Of a stretch of 64,000 nt of DNA, positions 56,309-64,000 are shown piece by piece. Numbering within the stretch: position 1 is the stretch's first letter; each line of letters opens with the position of its first letter. The stretch is from an uncultured Planctomycetales bacterium (lineage in GTDB: Bacteria; Planctomycetota; Planctomycetia; Isosphaerales; Isosphaeraceae), in NCBI GenBank assembly GCA_903926465.1, contig CAIYJE010000035.1, positions 1 to 64,000 of the forward strand, written 5' to 3'. Both the position numbers and the translations under genes were made by a program. The notes under the pieces were generated by a model. The model ran no database searches, had not been told where the DNA came from, and saw nothing but the letters and a program-made list of their open reading frames with translations.

Positions 56309-57358
56309 TCAGAACATGAATCCGCGGATCAGTGTGAGCATGGGAACGACCAGGCTGACCACGTTGAGCAGCACCCAGGTTCCCAGCAAGACCAGAATCA
56401 GGCTAGTCACCAGCAGTGAGCTGAACCGGCCCTGGGCGTTGGCCCGGACCTCGAACATGGAAGCCGCCAGCCGCAAGGCCTCGCCGGGCGAATGGGTTTG
56501 CTCGGCCCATGCCAGAAACGAATCGAGCCTGGCCGGGAACGGTGTAATACCGGCCAGAGATTCCGCCAGCGACTTCCCCTGCGTGACATGCGTTGCCGCC
56601 TGAGCGCAGGCGGTTTGAATGGCGGCGTCACCGGTGCCTGCGCCCGCCATCGGGATGGCCTGGGGCAGGGGGACCTCTGCATCCACCAGCCAGCTCAGGA
56701 TCCTGAAGAAATCGGTCAGTGCCGTGGCCTGGTAGAGCGGCCCCACCAGTGGAACCTTCATCAAGAACGTGGTGCGTTCGGCCGGCGAAAAGAGCACGCG
56801 CAACAGCACCAGGCACAGCAAACCGAGAAGGACCGGGCCCAGCACGACCCAGGGGCCCAGTTTCTGCAACCCGGCGGACATCTTGAGAATCGCCGATGTT
56901 ATCCAGGGCACCGCCAGCCCAAAATCCTGAATGATTTCACCAATCGACGTGGTGGACATCGCGCTCAAGAGCCCGAGGATCATCGCCGTGCACCCGAACA
57001 GAATTCCTGGGTAAATCAGGCTCATCCAGAACTTGTTCCGGATCTGGCGTCCCACGCCGGCCTCGCTGGCAATTTGAGAGAGGATTTCAGGGAGCCGGCC
57101 CGATCGGACGCCCGCGACAATCAGGGCCCGCAGGTGCGGAGGAACGTTCACCTGCCCGTCACTGAGCGCATCATCCAGCGAGGCTCCGGCTTCAAGCTGG
57201 CTGGCCAGTCTTCCAAGCGATTTGCGTGCAGAGGAATCTGGGATCTCCACGGCAATGGCCGATAGGCCACGCGCCAGCGGCAGGCCGCTAACCAGCAGCC
57301 CTCCGACCTGATCGACCAGTTGCTCGGTTGGGTGGCTTGGGTCCCGGAACAGGCTCAT
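56309..57358 (-). CDS. GspF/PilC-like platform protein (second of three)
   Basis: A 349-aa protein, near the family's normal size. First T2SF domain: LVDQVGGLLVSGLPLARGLSAIA (~13-35) with LRALIVAGVRSGRLPEILSQIA, followed by a span (~112-134) and a membrane region ~150-195. Second T2SF domain: DFFRILSWLVDAEVPLPQAIPMAG (~220) with FLAWAEQTHSPGEALRLAASM. A final span ends at residue ~345. Its start overlaps the stop of the first GspF-like gene by ATGA (57355-57358). Confidence 0.8.
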   Translation of the reverse strand: MSLFRDPSHPTEQLVDQVGGLLVSGLPLARGLSAIAVEIPDSSARKSLGRLASQLEAGASLDDALSDGQVNVPPHLRALIVAGVRSGRLPEILSQIASEAGVGRQIRNKFWMSLIYPGILFGCTAMILGLLSAMSTTSIGEIIQDFGLAVPWITSAILKMSAGLQKLGPWVVLGPVLLGLLCLVLLRVLFSPAERTTFLMKVPLVGPLYQATALTDFFRILSWLVDAEVPLPQAIPMAGAGTGDAAIQTACAQAATHVTQGKSLAESLAGITPFPARLDSFLAWAEQTHSPGEALRLAASMFEVRANAQGRFSSLLVTSLILVLLGTWVLLNVVSLVVPMLTLIRGFMF

Positions 57359-58404
57359 GACGAGGGGGCTCCCATACTCTGGAGCAGGTTAGTCCAGGGG
57401 ATGAAAACGGCCAGAACGCAAAGGGCCGCCACACTGCCAATGCCCACCATCAAGATGGCCGGCAAGATCAGTCGGATCAAATCCGCCTGTCGGCCAGCCT
57501 TGCGCGTGAATGCCTCTGAGGTGCGTAACAGGCCAGCCGCCAGCCGTTTTTCATCGGGCGAGGCCGCCAGTTCCCAGCGGACCCAGGGATGGATCGCCTG
57601 TCCGCTTTGGTCCAGGGCCTGGGCCAGCGGCATCCCCAGCCGGACGTTTGCGGCCACCTCACGCGTGGAATGGACCAACTTGGGATCACCCGTGGCTTCG
57701 GCCGCAAGAACCAAACCTTCATCCAGGGGCACGGAATGCTCAATCAAGAGGGCAAGCCAGCCCGTGAAATTGGCGGTACGCCAGGAGCTGAGCACGCGCT
57801 TGAGCCAGGGCAACGAGGCCAGCCCGTGCATTTGGCCGAACTGCCGGGCTGAACTGACCCAGCTCCACCAAAGCCACACCAGGAGTATCACCACGGGGAT
57901 GACCAAACCCCAGATTCCCAGCGTGGACCCCAGCCAGTCCAGCGTTCGGAAAACACCGTGATCATTGAGCCCCAGGCTGTCAAAGGTTTGCCTTAGCCTG
58001 GGTACAAGCCAGAGCAGCGACGCGACAAACAGGCTGTAAGCGAAGACAAAGACGATCAGCGGGGCCAGGGCCGCCAGACCCACCTGGCGTCTCAATTCCG
58101 AGTAGGCCCGAGCATACCGGCTTACCCCTTCAAGCGCGGCCGGCAAGCGCCCGGCCCGGATCCCGGCTTTGACCACCGCGAGGTAAGGGCCAGGAACCTC
58201 TGCCCCCATTGCGTCAAGCGCCGCTGAAAGCGGTACACCTTGCTCCAGTTCCTTCGCCAGGTTCTGAGAGAGTCGCCTCCAACGCCTGGGGGTACCGCTA
58301 CCCCCCGCCAGGAGCGGGGCCTCCAGTGGCACACCCGCCCTGGTCAAAGCCACGATCTCGTCGTTGAATGCAATCAGGTCTTCGATCGTTGCCGGTCGAG
58401 CCAT
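57355..58404 (-). CDS. GspF/PilC-like platform protein (first of three, operon head)
   Basis: A 349-aa protein. The first T2SF domain begins IEDLIAFNDEIVALTRAGVPLEAPLL (~7-32) with YLAVVKAGIRAGRLPAALEGVS; spans at ~112-134 and ~165-190; the second domain starts TGWLALLIEHSVPLDEGLVLAAEATGD (~215) with WELAASPDEKRLAAGLLRTSEAF. It shares only the family pattern with the next two, so the triplication is old. A 12-base palindrome lies 19 bases upstream of the ATG. Confidence 0.8.
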   Translation of the reverse strand: MARPATIEDLIAFNDEIVALTRAGVPLEAPLLAGGSGTPRRWRRLSQNLAKELEQGVPLSAALDAMGAEVPGPYLAVVKAGIRAGRLPAALEGVSRYARAYSELRRQVGLAALAPLIVFVFAYSLFVASLLWLVPRLRQTFDSLGLNDHGVFRTLDWLGSTLGIWGLVIPVVILLVWLWWSWVSSARQFGQMHGLASLPWLKRVLSSWRTANFTGWLALLIEHSVPLDEGLVLAAEATGDPKLVHSTREVAANVRLGMPLAQALDQSGQAIHPWVRWELAASPDEKRLAAGLLRTSEAFTRKAGRQADLIRLILPAILMVGIGSVAALCVLAVFIPWTNLLQSMGAPSS

Positions 58405-58734
58405 GCCTGGTCCTTTGCTCTTTGACAGTTGTCATACTGTGGCATAAGCCACCGGAAACCGTCAAGCGAGGGAAGGTGATTTGGCTCTGGGTTTGGGAGC
58501 AGGGGCCGGATGATGGATGACAGGTTGGGGCTACGTTTTTCGTTCGAATGAGTCGGGTTTTGCGGTTCTGGCCCTTTGTGGTTTGGTGGTAGGTTTCAAC
58601 GCCTACCGTTCCGATGGTTGCGTGTTCCGCCGGATGGCGCAGGAAAGCCAGTCCAGACTCATCCCAGCCGCATGCGACCGCTGTACAATGAGCTTCCGTA
58701 AGCCCCAACGTTTCAACTGCCTGGAGTGTTCCCG
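58405..58734. other. Divergent promoter region with small palindrome
   Basis: 330 bases between the pilin-type operon (-) and the M2 peptidase gene (+). TGACA-GT-TGTCA (58423-58434) is an inverted repeat just upstream of the operon head; it could be an operator or part of the leader. GGAG lies 8 bases before ATG 58735. No gene is supported. Confidence 0.35.
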
Positions 58735-60630
58735 ATGGATGATCGGCCAGCGTCTACCAGCTCGGAGTTGTCACCTCTCACGCCAGCTGCCCCGTTTGTT
58801 GACCGGAGGCGTTTCCTGCAAGCCGCCGCCGCTGGGGTTTTGGTGGCTGGACCGAGCATCGCCGCGAATTCTCTCGCTCAGGCGACAGACTCTACCCAGG
58901 CCCAGGCCGAGAAGTTCTTGAAGGGGTACGTTGAGACCTGGCTGCCCCTGGAGAAAGCCCTCAACGAGGCGCAGTGGAAGGCGGTGACCGATGTCTCGGC
59001 CGAGCACACGTGTGACCAGGTGGCCCGCGCCCTTGAGCTGAACCGGGTGGTTGCCGCGCCCGACGTGATCACGCAGGTGCAACTTCTACTGCAACAACGC
59101 GAAAAGCTTGACGACCTGACCGTGCGGCAACTGGAGAAGATTCGACTTCGCGTGGCCGAGGCTCCTGGGACTCTGCCCGAGGTGGTGAAGGCCCGCGCCG
59201 AGGCCGAGGCTCAGCAATCGGCCACGCAAGACAGCTTCACCTACACGCTCGACTCTGGCTCGGGCCAGGCACCGACCCACCCCTCGGCTAATGACCTGGA
59301 CGCTATGCTGCTGAGCCAGATCGACCTGACCAGTCGCCGGCGGGTTTGGGAATCGACCAAGGCGATTGGTGGCCCGCTCCGCGATGGTCTACTCAGGCTC
59401 CGTGACCTCCGCAACCAATCGGCCCGTGCGCTCGGTTTTTCCGACTACTTCGCGCTCCAGGTGGCCGACTACGGCATGACCACCGAGCAGATGCTTGCCC
59501 TTTGCGACTCGGCCATTGCCGAAACCAAGCCGCTTTATGAGCAACTTCACGCCTGGGCCCGCCGTACCCTGGCTACGCGGTACCAAACCGACGCACCGAG
59601 CGGGAAGATTCCAGCCCACTGGCTCCCGAACCGCTGGGGCCAGAACTGGCCGGGGCTGGTCCAGGGGGTCGATATGGACGCCCCGTTCCGAGGCAAGCCT
59701 CGCGCTTACATCACCGAGCAGGCCGAGCGGTTCTACGTCTCGCTTGGGTTCCCGCCGCTGCCGAAGTCGTTCTACGAGCGAAGCGACCTCTACCCGGTTG
59801 ATCCCCCCTCAACCCGCAAGAAGAACAGCCACGCCAGTGCCTGGCACATTGACCTGAAGAACGACGTGCGCAGCCTGATGTCGATTGTGCCCGACAGCCG
59901 GTGGTTCACCACGGCCCACCATGAACTGGGACATATTTATTACTACATCAGCTATTCGAGGCCGGAAGTCCCCTATTTACTTCGCGCTGGGGCCAACCGG
60001 GCGTTCCATGAGGGGATTGGCGACCTGATTGGGCTGGCCGCCGGTCAGCGGCCTTACCTGAAGCAGGTTGGCCTGCTCACTCCCGAGGCTGAGGCGGCCG
60101 ACCCCGTGAAGTTCTTGCTAGACACGGCATTGGACGGCGCCTCGATTGTCTTTCTGCCTTTTGCCGCCGGCACCATGACACGCTTTGAGGCCGACTTCTA
60201 CGCCGGCAAGATCGAAGACGGCCAACTGAATGTAGCCTGGTGGAAACTCGTGGGGTCGTACCAGGGAATCGAGCCGCCTGCCGAGCGCCTGGAACAATCA
60301 CTCTGCGACGCCGCCACGAAGACCCATATCAACGACGATCCGGCCCAGTACTATGACTACGCCCTGGGTACCCTCGTGAAATTCCAGATCCACGACCATA
60401 TTTGCCGCACGATCCTCCATCAAGACCCTCGGGCTTGCAACTACTTCGGGAATGCTCAGGTGGGCGAATTTCTCAGAGAGTTCCTGAGCGTGGGTGCCAC
60501 CCGAGACTGGAACACCTTGCTCCGTGAAACGACCGGGTCGGGTCTTTCGGCCCAGCCAATGGCGGCCTACTTCGAGCCGCTCACCGCCTGGCTCCGCACC
60601 CAGAACGACGGCCATCCCATCGGCTGGTGA
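58735..60630 (+). CDS. Tat-exported M2-family zinc metallopeptidase (angiotensin-converting enzyme-like)
   Basis: A 631-aa protein. ATG 58735 has GGAG about 8 bases upstream. A twin-arginine signal (VDRRRFLQAAAAGVLVAGPSIA) precedes the peptidase. The catalytic zinc motif is HELGH (residues 396-400), with the third ligand in FHEGIGDL (Glu426), 26 residues after the last His, as in M2/gluzincin enzymes. The fold is all-helical with SALGFSDYFALQVADYG and NSHASAWHIDLKND segments. The family removes dipeptides from peptide C-termini. The gene is not part of the pilin-type operon and lies between its two halves on the opposite strand. Confidence 0.9.
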   Translation: MDDRPASTSSELSPLTPAAPFVDRRRFLQAAAAGVLVAGPSIAANSLAQATDSTQAQAEKFLKGYVETWLPLEKALNEAQWKAVTDVSAEHTCDQVARALELNRVVAAPDVITQVQLLLQQREKLDDLTVRQLEKIRLRVAEAPGTLPEVVKARAEAEAQQSATQDSFTYTLDSGSGQAPTHPSANDLDAMLLSQIDLTSRRRVWESTKAIGGPLRDGLLRLRDLRNQSARALGFSDYFALQVADYGMTTEQMLALCDSAIAETKPLYEQLHAWARRTLATRYQTDAPSGKIPAHWLPNRWGQNWPGLVQGVDMDAPFRGKPRAYITEQAERFYVSLGFPPLPKSFYERSDLYPVDPPSTRKKNSHASAWHIDLKNDVRSLMSIVPDSRWFTTAHHELGHIYYYISYSRPEVPYLLRAGANRAFHEGIGDLIGLAAGQRPYLKQVGLLTPEAEAADPVKFLLDTALDGASIVFLPFAAGTMTRFEADFYAGKIEDGQLNVAWWKLVGSYQGIEPPAERLEQSLCDAATKTHINDDPAQYYDYALGTLVKFQIHDHICRTILHQDPRACNYFGNAQVGEFLREFLSVGATRDWNTLLRETTGSGLSAQPMAAYFEPLTAWLRTQNDGHPIGW

Positions 60631-60665
60631 TTGGTGTGTCCTTGAGTTGAGATGGACGGTATGGA

Positions 60666-60713
60666 CGGAATGGACACGTATGAAGCCTGACTGGCCTTGC
60701 TTGGTCCATTCCG
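60666..60713 (+). repeat. Inverted repeat after the peptidase gene
   Basis: Arms of 10 bp, perfect (60666-60675 with 60704-60713), separated by 28 bases. Just before it the plus strand has three near-repeats of ATGGACGG (60652-60675). It may form part of a transcript end, but there is no T run. Confidence 0.5.
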
Positions 60714-60817
60714 TTAATGCTTATCCTGAGAGTCCTGGACGAATTTTGATTTTGTCTTTTCAGGAGCTCAGAACAAACTTGAAATTCCCATAAAACGCTT
60801 ACTCGGGCGCAACAGAA

Positions 60818-61291
60818 ATGCTCCATCGCGAACGGATGACGGCTCGAATGAGCGGCGAGTTCGCCGTCTTTCTCATCGGCATGCGGATTAATCGCCCCCT
60901 GGCGGTTCGAAAGTGGTGGCCGGTTGCCTCGGCAATGCCCAAGATGCTGCGCGAGCTGTACAAAAATCCGGAATTGGGGCTGTTGCATCATGAGTTCTGG
61001 TTCTCCAGGAACACCATCCTCATTCAGTATTGGCGCAGTAGTGAAGCACTGCTTGCTTATGCGAAGTCCAGAGATTCCGCTCATCTCCCGGCTTGGCAAG
61101 CTTTTAATCGAGCCATTGGGACCGATGGTAGCGTTGGCATTTGGCACGAAACTTATCTGGCGAAGCCGGGTACTTACGAAAATATCTATATCAACATGCC
61201 AGCCTTTGGATTGGGAAAGGCCGGTCAACTTGTGCCCGCAAATCATGGTCTCCAATCCGCAGAGGGTCGGATCAACAGTCATACGCCCTGA
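60818..61291 (+). CDS. DUF4188 (monooxygenase-like) protein
   Basis: A 157-aa cytoplasmic protein. Family features run along its length: RMTARMSGEFAVFLIGMRINRP, VRKWWPVASAMPKMLRELYKNPELGLLHHEFWF, ILIQYWRSSEALLAYAKSRDSAHLPAWQAFNRAIGTDGSVGIWHETYL, and a C-terminal AFGLGKAGQLVPA. DUF4188 is a small alpha/beta-barrel (ABM-like) family whose reaction is unknown; some members are named monooxygenases. It follows the M2 peptidase by 187 bases. Confidence 0.85.
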   Translation: MLHRERMTARMSGEFAVFLIGMRINRPLAVRKWWPVASAMPKMLRELYKNPELGLLHHEFWFSRNTILIQYWRSSEALLAYAKSRDSAHLPAWQAFNRAIGTDGSVGIWHETYLAKPGTYENIYINMPAFGLGKAGQLVPANHGLQSAEGRINSHTP

Positions 61292-61369
61292 GCATTGGTT
61301 CCATCAGACTTGTAAGCTTTATACCTATTCATCCGAATTCAGTGAATCAAAGAAAAGATCTGGTTTTGA

Positions 61370-61571
61370 GGGCTGAAAGCCCGTTTCATGACAGCCCAGC
61401 CCAACGGGCTGGGTTAAGAACGCCCGCGAGAAAATTAGGCCCTCCCAGGGCGGTTCAAGTTTCATTGAATCGCCCCTACAGGGCTTAGGACTCTGAAAAC
61501 AAGGACTATTTCGTGGGTTTCCGGTTACTCAGGGCTGCGCCCTGGGCTCTCTTGAAACGCCCCTTCAGGGC
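61370..61571. repeat. Array of GGGC/GCCC hairpins (REP-like)
   Basis: At least six small perfect inverted repeats in 200 bases, each with GGGC/GCCC arms. Examples: 61370-61382, 61395-61413 (8-bp arms), 61439-61451, 61472-61484, 61530-61544, 61559-61571. Between them are near-repeats of TTGAA/TTCAA. There is no open frame of interest. It is the kind of composite that builds up from REP insertions. Confidence 0.65.
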
Positions 61572-61678
61572 TTCAGACAATCCGTTCCAAAGGCTTCTCC
61601 TGTATTCGGCTGAATGAGTAGCAAGCCTTGAAGTCGCGCTTCCTCGGGTTTTGCAGGGCAACACGCGTTATGGCGTTT

Positions 61679-61755
61679 CACGTTTGGGTTGCACGTGTGA
61701 AACAGCCGCCCCCGGCTGTTTCTTGGGATTCTTTAGTGTGTGCAATCTAAACGTG
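61679..61755 (+). repeat. Second dispersed palindromic repeat, copy 2, inside a longer inverted repeat
   Basis: The core (61679-61732) matches 50881-50934 (minus) at 44 of 54 positions. A perfect 9-bp stem (61699-61707 with 61714-61722) forms its centre. In this copy, outer arms CACGTTTGGGTTGCAC (61679-61694) and GTGCAATCTAAACGTG (61740-61755) pair at 14 of 16 positions, making one long cruciform-capable element. Confidence 0.75.
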
Positions 61756-61867
61756 TAACACTATAACTATGAGCCTGCAGCGTCAGCGAGTGGATTTCTT
61801 ATCGAATGGCCGGCTCGTCACAAATTCAGTCTCGTTTCTCACAGCGCCCTGCTTGGGGAACCCTTAG

Positions 61868-61943
61868 AAGCCGTTTCAAAACCGGGACTGGCTCCGAGTC
61901 CGCGAGGTGCCTGTCCCAGGTTTTGAAATTGCCTCTTAGAAAC
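61868..61943. repeat. Dispersed palindromic repeat, copy 2 (first copy at 27207)
   Basis: The match to 27207-27282 has five mismatches in 76 bases. In this copy the inverted repeat extends to TTTCAAAACC-GGGAC against GTCCC-A-GGTTTTGAAA, a 15-bp stem with one bulge. An alternative outer pairing, CCGTTTC (61871-61877) with GAAACGG (61939-61945), is also perfect. Confidence 0.85.
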
Positions 61944-62128
61944 GGTGGCGAAATGAATCTACACGCGCGATCATCCATAGCTTTCATTGAGCATTCCTGA
62001 AGCCCGGATGAGGGCATTTTTTCGAGAAGCTCAGGCGACAAGAAGCCTCACGATCGATCGTCTGAGCCCCTTCTTCTTTTCGCCACCGTCTCCTGGCACT
62101 CGGGCCTTGAATGGCTTGGTATTCACGC

Positions 62129-63361
62129 TCAGGGCAGAGGGTTTCCCAGCCCCAGCACCCGGCGCACTTCCAACGGGCTGGTCCAGCCGGCTTCCACGGC
62201 CTGAACGGCTCTGGACCAGCGGGTGATCATCCCGGCCTCAATGGCTGCTAGCTCAAGTGAATGAGCGTCTGCCCGATCCAGAATCACCCGGACCACTCCC
62301 GCGCTCTTTGGTTCCAGCCATTCGGTCAGGAGCATTCGGCCGCTGTAGCCGGTGCCCAGGCATTGCAGGCAACCGGTCGGGCCGTGGGCCTGTTTCACAG
62401 GCAGGCCAAGCCAAGTGGCAGGATCATTGAGCGGCTGGGCACACTGGCAAAGCCTGCGCAACAGTCGCTGGTGCAGCACGGCACGCAGGCCGCTTCTCAA
62501 AACGTACGGTTCCAGCCCCATGTCCAGGAGTCGGCCAATGGCCTCGGCCGCGCTGCCGGCATGGAACGTAGAGATCACAAGCTGGCCGGTCAGGGCCGCT
62601 TCAAATGCGGTGCCGGCCGATTCCGGGTCTCGGACCTCGCCAATCGCAATCACCTCGGGGTCCTGGCGCATCAGCGATTTGAGTCCGCGAGCCAGATCAA
62701 ACCCGGTGGCGGAATTGACCTGGGACTGTGCCACCCCAGGCAGGGCCGCTTCGATCGGATCTTCCAGGCTGACCACGCTGCGCTCGCCGCGAGACTGGGC
62801 CATAACCTCGCGCAGGCAGGCGTAAAGGGTGGTGGTTTTCCCGCTTCCAGCCGGCCCCACAATGAGCACGGCACCGGTGGTTTCCTGAAGCGCGGCTCGC
62901 AAGGGGGTGTCAACGGCTGGCGGCAGGCCCAGTTCGGTCACCTGCTGAAATCGCCCGGTGTCGGCAAAGAGCCTGATCACCACCCGTTCGCCGTGCAGGG
63001 TTGGGAACGTGCTCACCCTGCGTTCCAGGCTTGTGGCGGTTGCGCCCGCAATACGCCCTTCCTGAGGGACATCCGAGCGATAGGTGAGCAGGCCGGCCAT
63101 CACCTTGAGCCGCGCGACGATGTTGGGAGCGATGATCGCTGGGAGAATGGTAACCGCGCGGAGTACGCCGTCGATCCGCCAGCGAACTTCAAGTCCTTCG
63201 GATCCTGGCTGCAGGTGGACGTCGCTGGAACCGGCGGCCCCGGCCTGTTCCAGAAGCCGATCCACCAGTTGCACGACGTAATCCGGCTTGCGAGGGTCAA
63301 GGCCCAAGAGCGTGGTCTGGAAACGGGTGCTGAGGTCGTTATTCATGGCGGTGGTTGACAT
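62129..63361 (-). CDS. GspE/PilB-type assembly ATPase lacking the N-terminal domain
   Basis: A 410-aa ATPase, versus ~500-570 in typical GspE/PilB. It starts at ATG 63361 directly after the stop of the upstream DUF1501 gene (TAA-ATG), so it is translationally coupled. Walker A is GPAGSGKTTT (residues 169-178), the Asp box VVSLEDPIE (~196-204), Walker B VIAIGEVRDPE (237-247), the His box LVISTFHAGS (261-270). A zinc-type cluster occurs near the C-terminus: C305, C307, C331, C334, with CxC in place of the usual first CxxC. The N-terminal GspE/MshEN domain that contacts GspL/PilM is missing. It would power the GspF-type operon at 58404-52410. Confidence 0.9.
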   Translation of the reverse strand: MSTTAMNNDLSTRFQTTLLGLDPRKPDYVVQLVDRLLEQAGAAGSSDVHLQPGSEGLEVRWRIDGVLRAVTILPAIIAPNIVARLKVMAGLLTYRSDVPQEGRIAGATATSLERRVSTFPTLHGERVVIRLFADTGRFQQVTELGLPPAVDTPLRAALQETTGAVLIVGPAGSGKTTTLYACLREVMAQSRGERSVVSLEDPIEAALPGVAQSQVNSATGFDLARGLKSLMRQDPEVIAIGEVRDPESAGTAFEAALTGQLVISTFHAGSAAEAIGRLLDMGLEPYVLRSGLRAVLHQRLLRRLCQCAQPLNDPATWLGLPVKQAHGPTGCLQCLGTGYSGRMLLTEWLEPKSAGVVRVILDRADAHSLELAAIEAGMITRWSRAVQAVEAGWTSPLEVRRVLGLGNPLP

Positions 63362-64000
63362 TTAAGCCAGAAGTTCTCGCACCACTTTGCCGTGGACGTC
63401 TGTCAAGCGAAAGTCTCGGCCAGCGTAGCGGTAGGTCAGGGTTTCATGATTGAAGCCGAGCAGGTGGAGCATGGTGGCGTGGAGGTCGTGGACGTGCACC
63501 GGCGATTCCACGGCCGCAAAGCCAAAGTCATCGGTGGCGCCATGGGCGTAGCCCCCGCGCACGCCACCACCGGCCATCCAAACGCTGAACCCGTAATGAT
63601 TGTGGTCGCGTCCAGAGAGTGCTGGTAATTCCGCGACAGGTGTGCGGCCAAACTCGCCGCCCCAAAGCACCAGCGTGCTGTCAAACAGGCCGCGTTGCTT
63701 GAGGTCGGTCAGGAAGGCGGCAATGGGCCGATCCCAGGCTTGGGCGAGCTTGCGATGCTCGGCCTCGATGTTGTCGTGGTTATCCCAAGGTTGGCCTGCG
63801 CCGCTCCAGACCTGGATCATGCGCACGCCGCGTTCGAGCAGACGCCGGGTGATGATTAACTGACGTGCGTGGGTCCCTTCGCCGTAAAGGGAACGGATGG
63901 ATTCTGGTTCTTGAGAGATGTCAAACGCCTCGGCTGCCTCGGACTGCATACGGTAGGCCAGTTCAAACGATTCTATGCGGGCATCGAGTTGGGGGTCTGA
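63362..64000 (-). CDS. DUF1501 family protein, C-terminal part (5' end outside window)
   Basis: The last 212 residues of a DUF1501 protein; the frame continues past the window edge with the expected DPQLDARIESFELAYRMQSEA. Conserved segments: [63 protein letters not shown], and HATMLHLLGFNHETLTYRYAGRDFRL. By analogy with the two other pairs in the window, a PSD1 gene should lie just upstream, outside the window. Its stop abuts the start of the ATPase gene. Confidence 0.9.
   Translation of the reverse strand, partial: SDPQLDARIESFELAYRMQSEAAEAFDISQEPESIRSLYGEGTHARQLIITRRLLERGVRMIQVWSGAGQPWDNHDNIEAEHRKLAQAWDRPIAAFLTDLKQRGLFDSTLVLWGGEFGRTPVAELPALSGRDHNHYGFSVWMAGGGVRGGYAHGATDDFGFAAVESPVHVHDLHATMLHLLGFNHETLTYRYAGRDFRLTDVHGKVVRELLA

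Noticed and set aside
60652-60675. Three near-repeats of ATGGACGG as a possible repeat array
   Set aside because: Only three short copies; too few and too small to call anything beyond the inverted repeat listed.

Overview
The window comes from a planctomycete, probably the Gemmata/Isosphaera side of the phylum. The GC content is high. The gene families are the ones that mark this group: two secreted PSCyt1/DUF1549/DUF1553 proteins each paired with a DUF1501 protein, a third DUF1501 gene at the right edge, a DUF1559 prepilin, two DUF1080 proteins, an LExR-xLLS secreted giant, FG-GAP/UnbV proteins and a Ser/Thr-kinase type TM+TPR tail. This assignment rests on protein families read by eye; there is no rRNA gene in the window.

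Layout. 1-1.1 kb: tail of a gene in which an IS3-type transposase fragment is fused in frame to the membrane/TPR tail of a planctomycete kinase. 1.3-6.3 kb: a small unknown gene, a symmetrical bidirectional terminator, a 1326-aa secreted beta-helix protein with a repeated WLGQ domain, and a small membrane protein. 6.5-9.5 kb (minus): an unknown protein, a MotA/TolQ/ExbB-type channel with a long helical tail, and an ATC-hydrolase-family protein. 9.7-18.2 kb: a glycine-rich RRM protein, an Ig-like membrane protein, two secreted 'LTxxQ' proteins, a TPR protein, an ADP-ribosylglycohydrolase, a DUF1080 protein and a DUF2617 protein. 18.4-19.0 kb: two decayed genes, a frameshifted REP-associated (RAYT) transposase and a cysteine-rich fragment. 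19.2-24.2 kb: a four-gene overlapping operon for a surface glycan or glycolipid (methyltransferase, flippase, GT-C glycosyltransferase, CDP-alcohol phosphotransferase). 24.3-32.8 kb: DUF1080, CAP-domain protein, Gfo/Idh/MocA oxidoreductase, TIM-barrel isomerase coupled to a two-domain ABC permease, another GT-C enzyme and small secreted proteins. 32.8-39.5 kb: a Pro/Ala-rich membrane protein and two beta-propeller FG-GAP proteins. 39.5-52.3 kb: two PSD1+DUF1501 pairs, a secreted lactonase, and a cytochrome-like/PHM-like protein. 52.4-64 kb: a pilus-like or type II secretion-like operon.

The most unusual system is the last one. Seven minus-strand genes (58404 down to 52410) encode three complete GspF-like platform proteins in tandem, three minor pseudopilins and a DUF1559 prepilin. 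All but one junction is a 4-bp ATGA overlap. The matching ATPase (62129-63361) lacks the usual N-terminal domain, starts directly after the stop codon of a DUF1501 gene, and is separated from the rest by 3.7 kb holding two plus-strand genes and a nest of palindromic repeats. Secretin, prepilin peptidase and GspL/M-type genes are not in the window.

A second theme is repeats. Two families of dispersed palindromes (27207/61868 and 50881/61679) and an array of GGGC/GCCC hairpins (61370-61571) lie between genes, and the window also holds the remains of a RAYT, the enzyme class known to move REP palindromes. Linking the two is inference.
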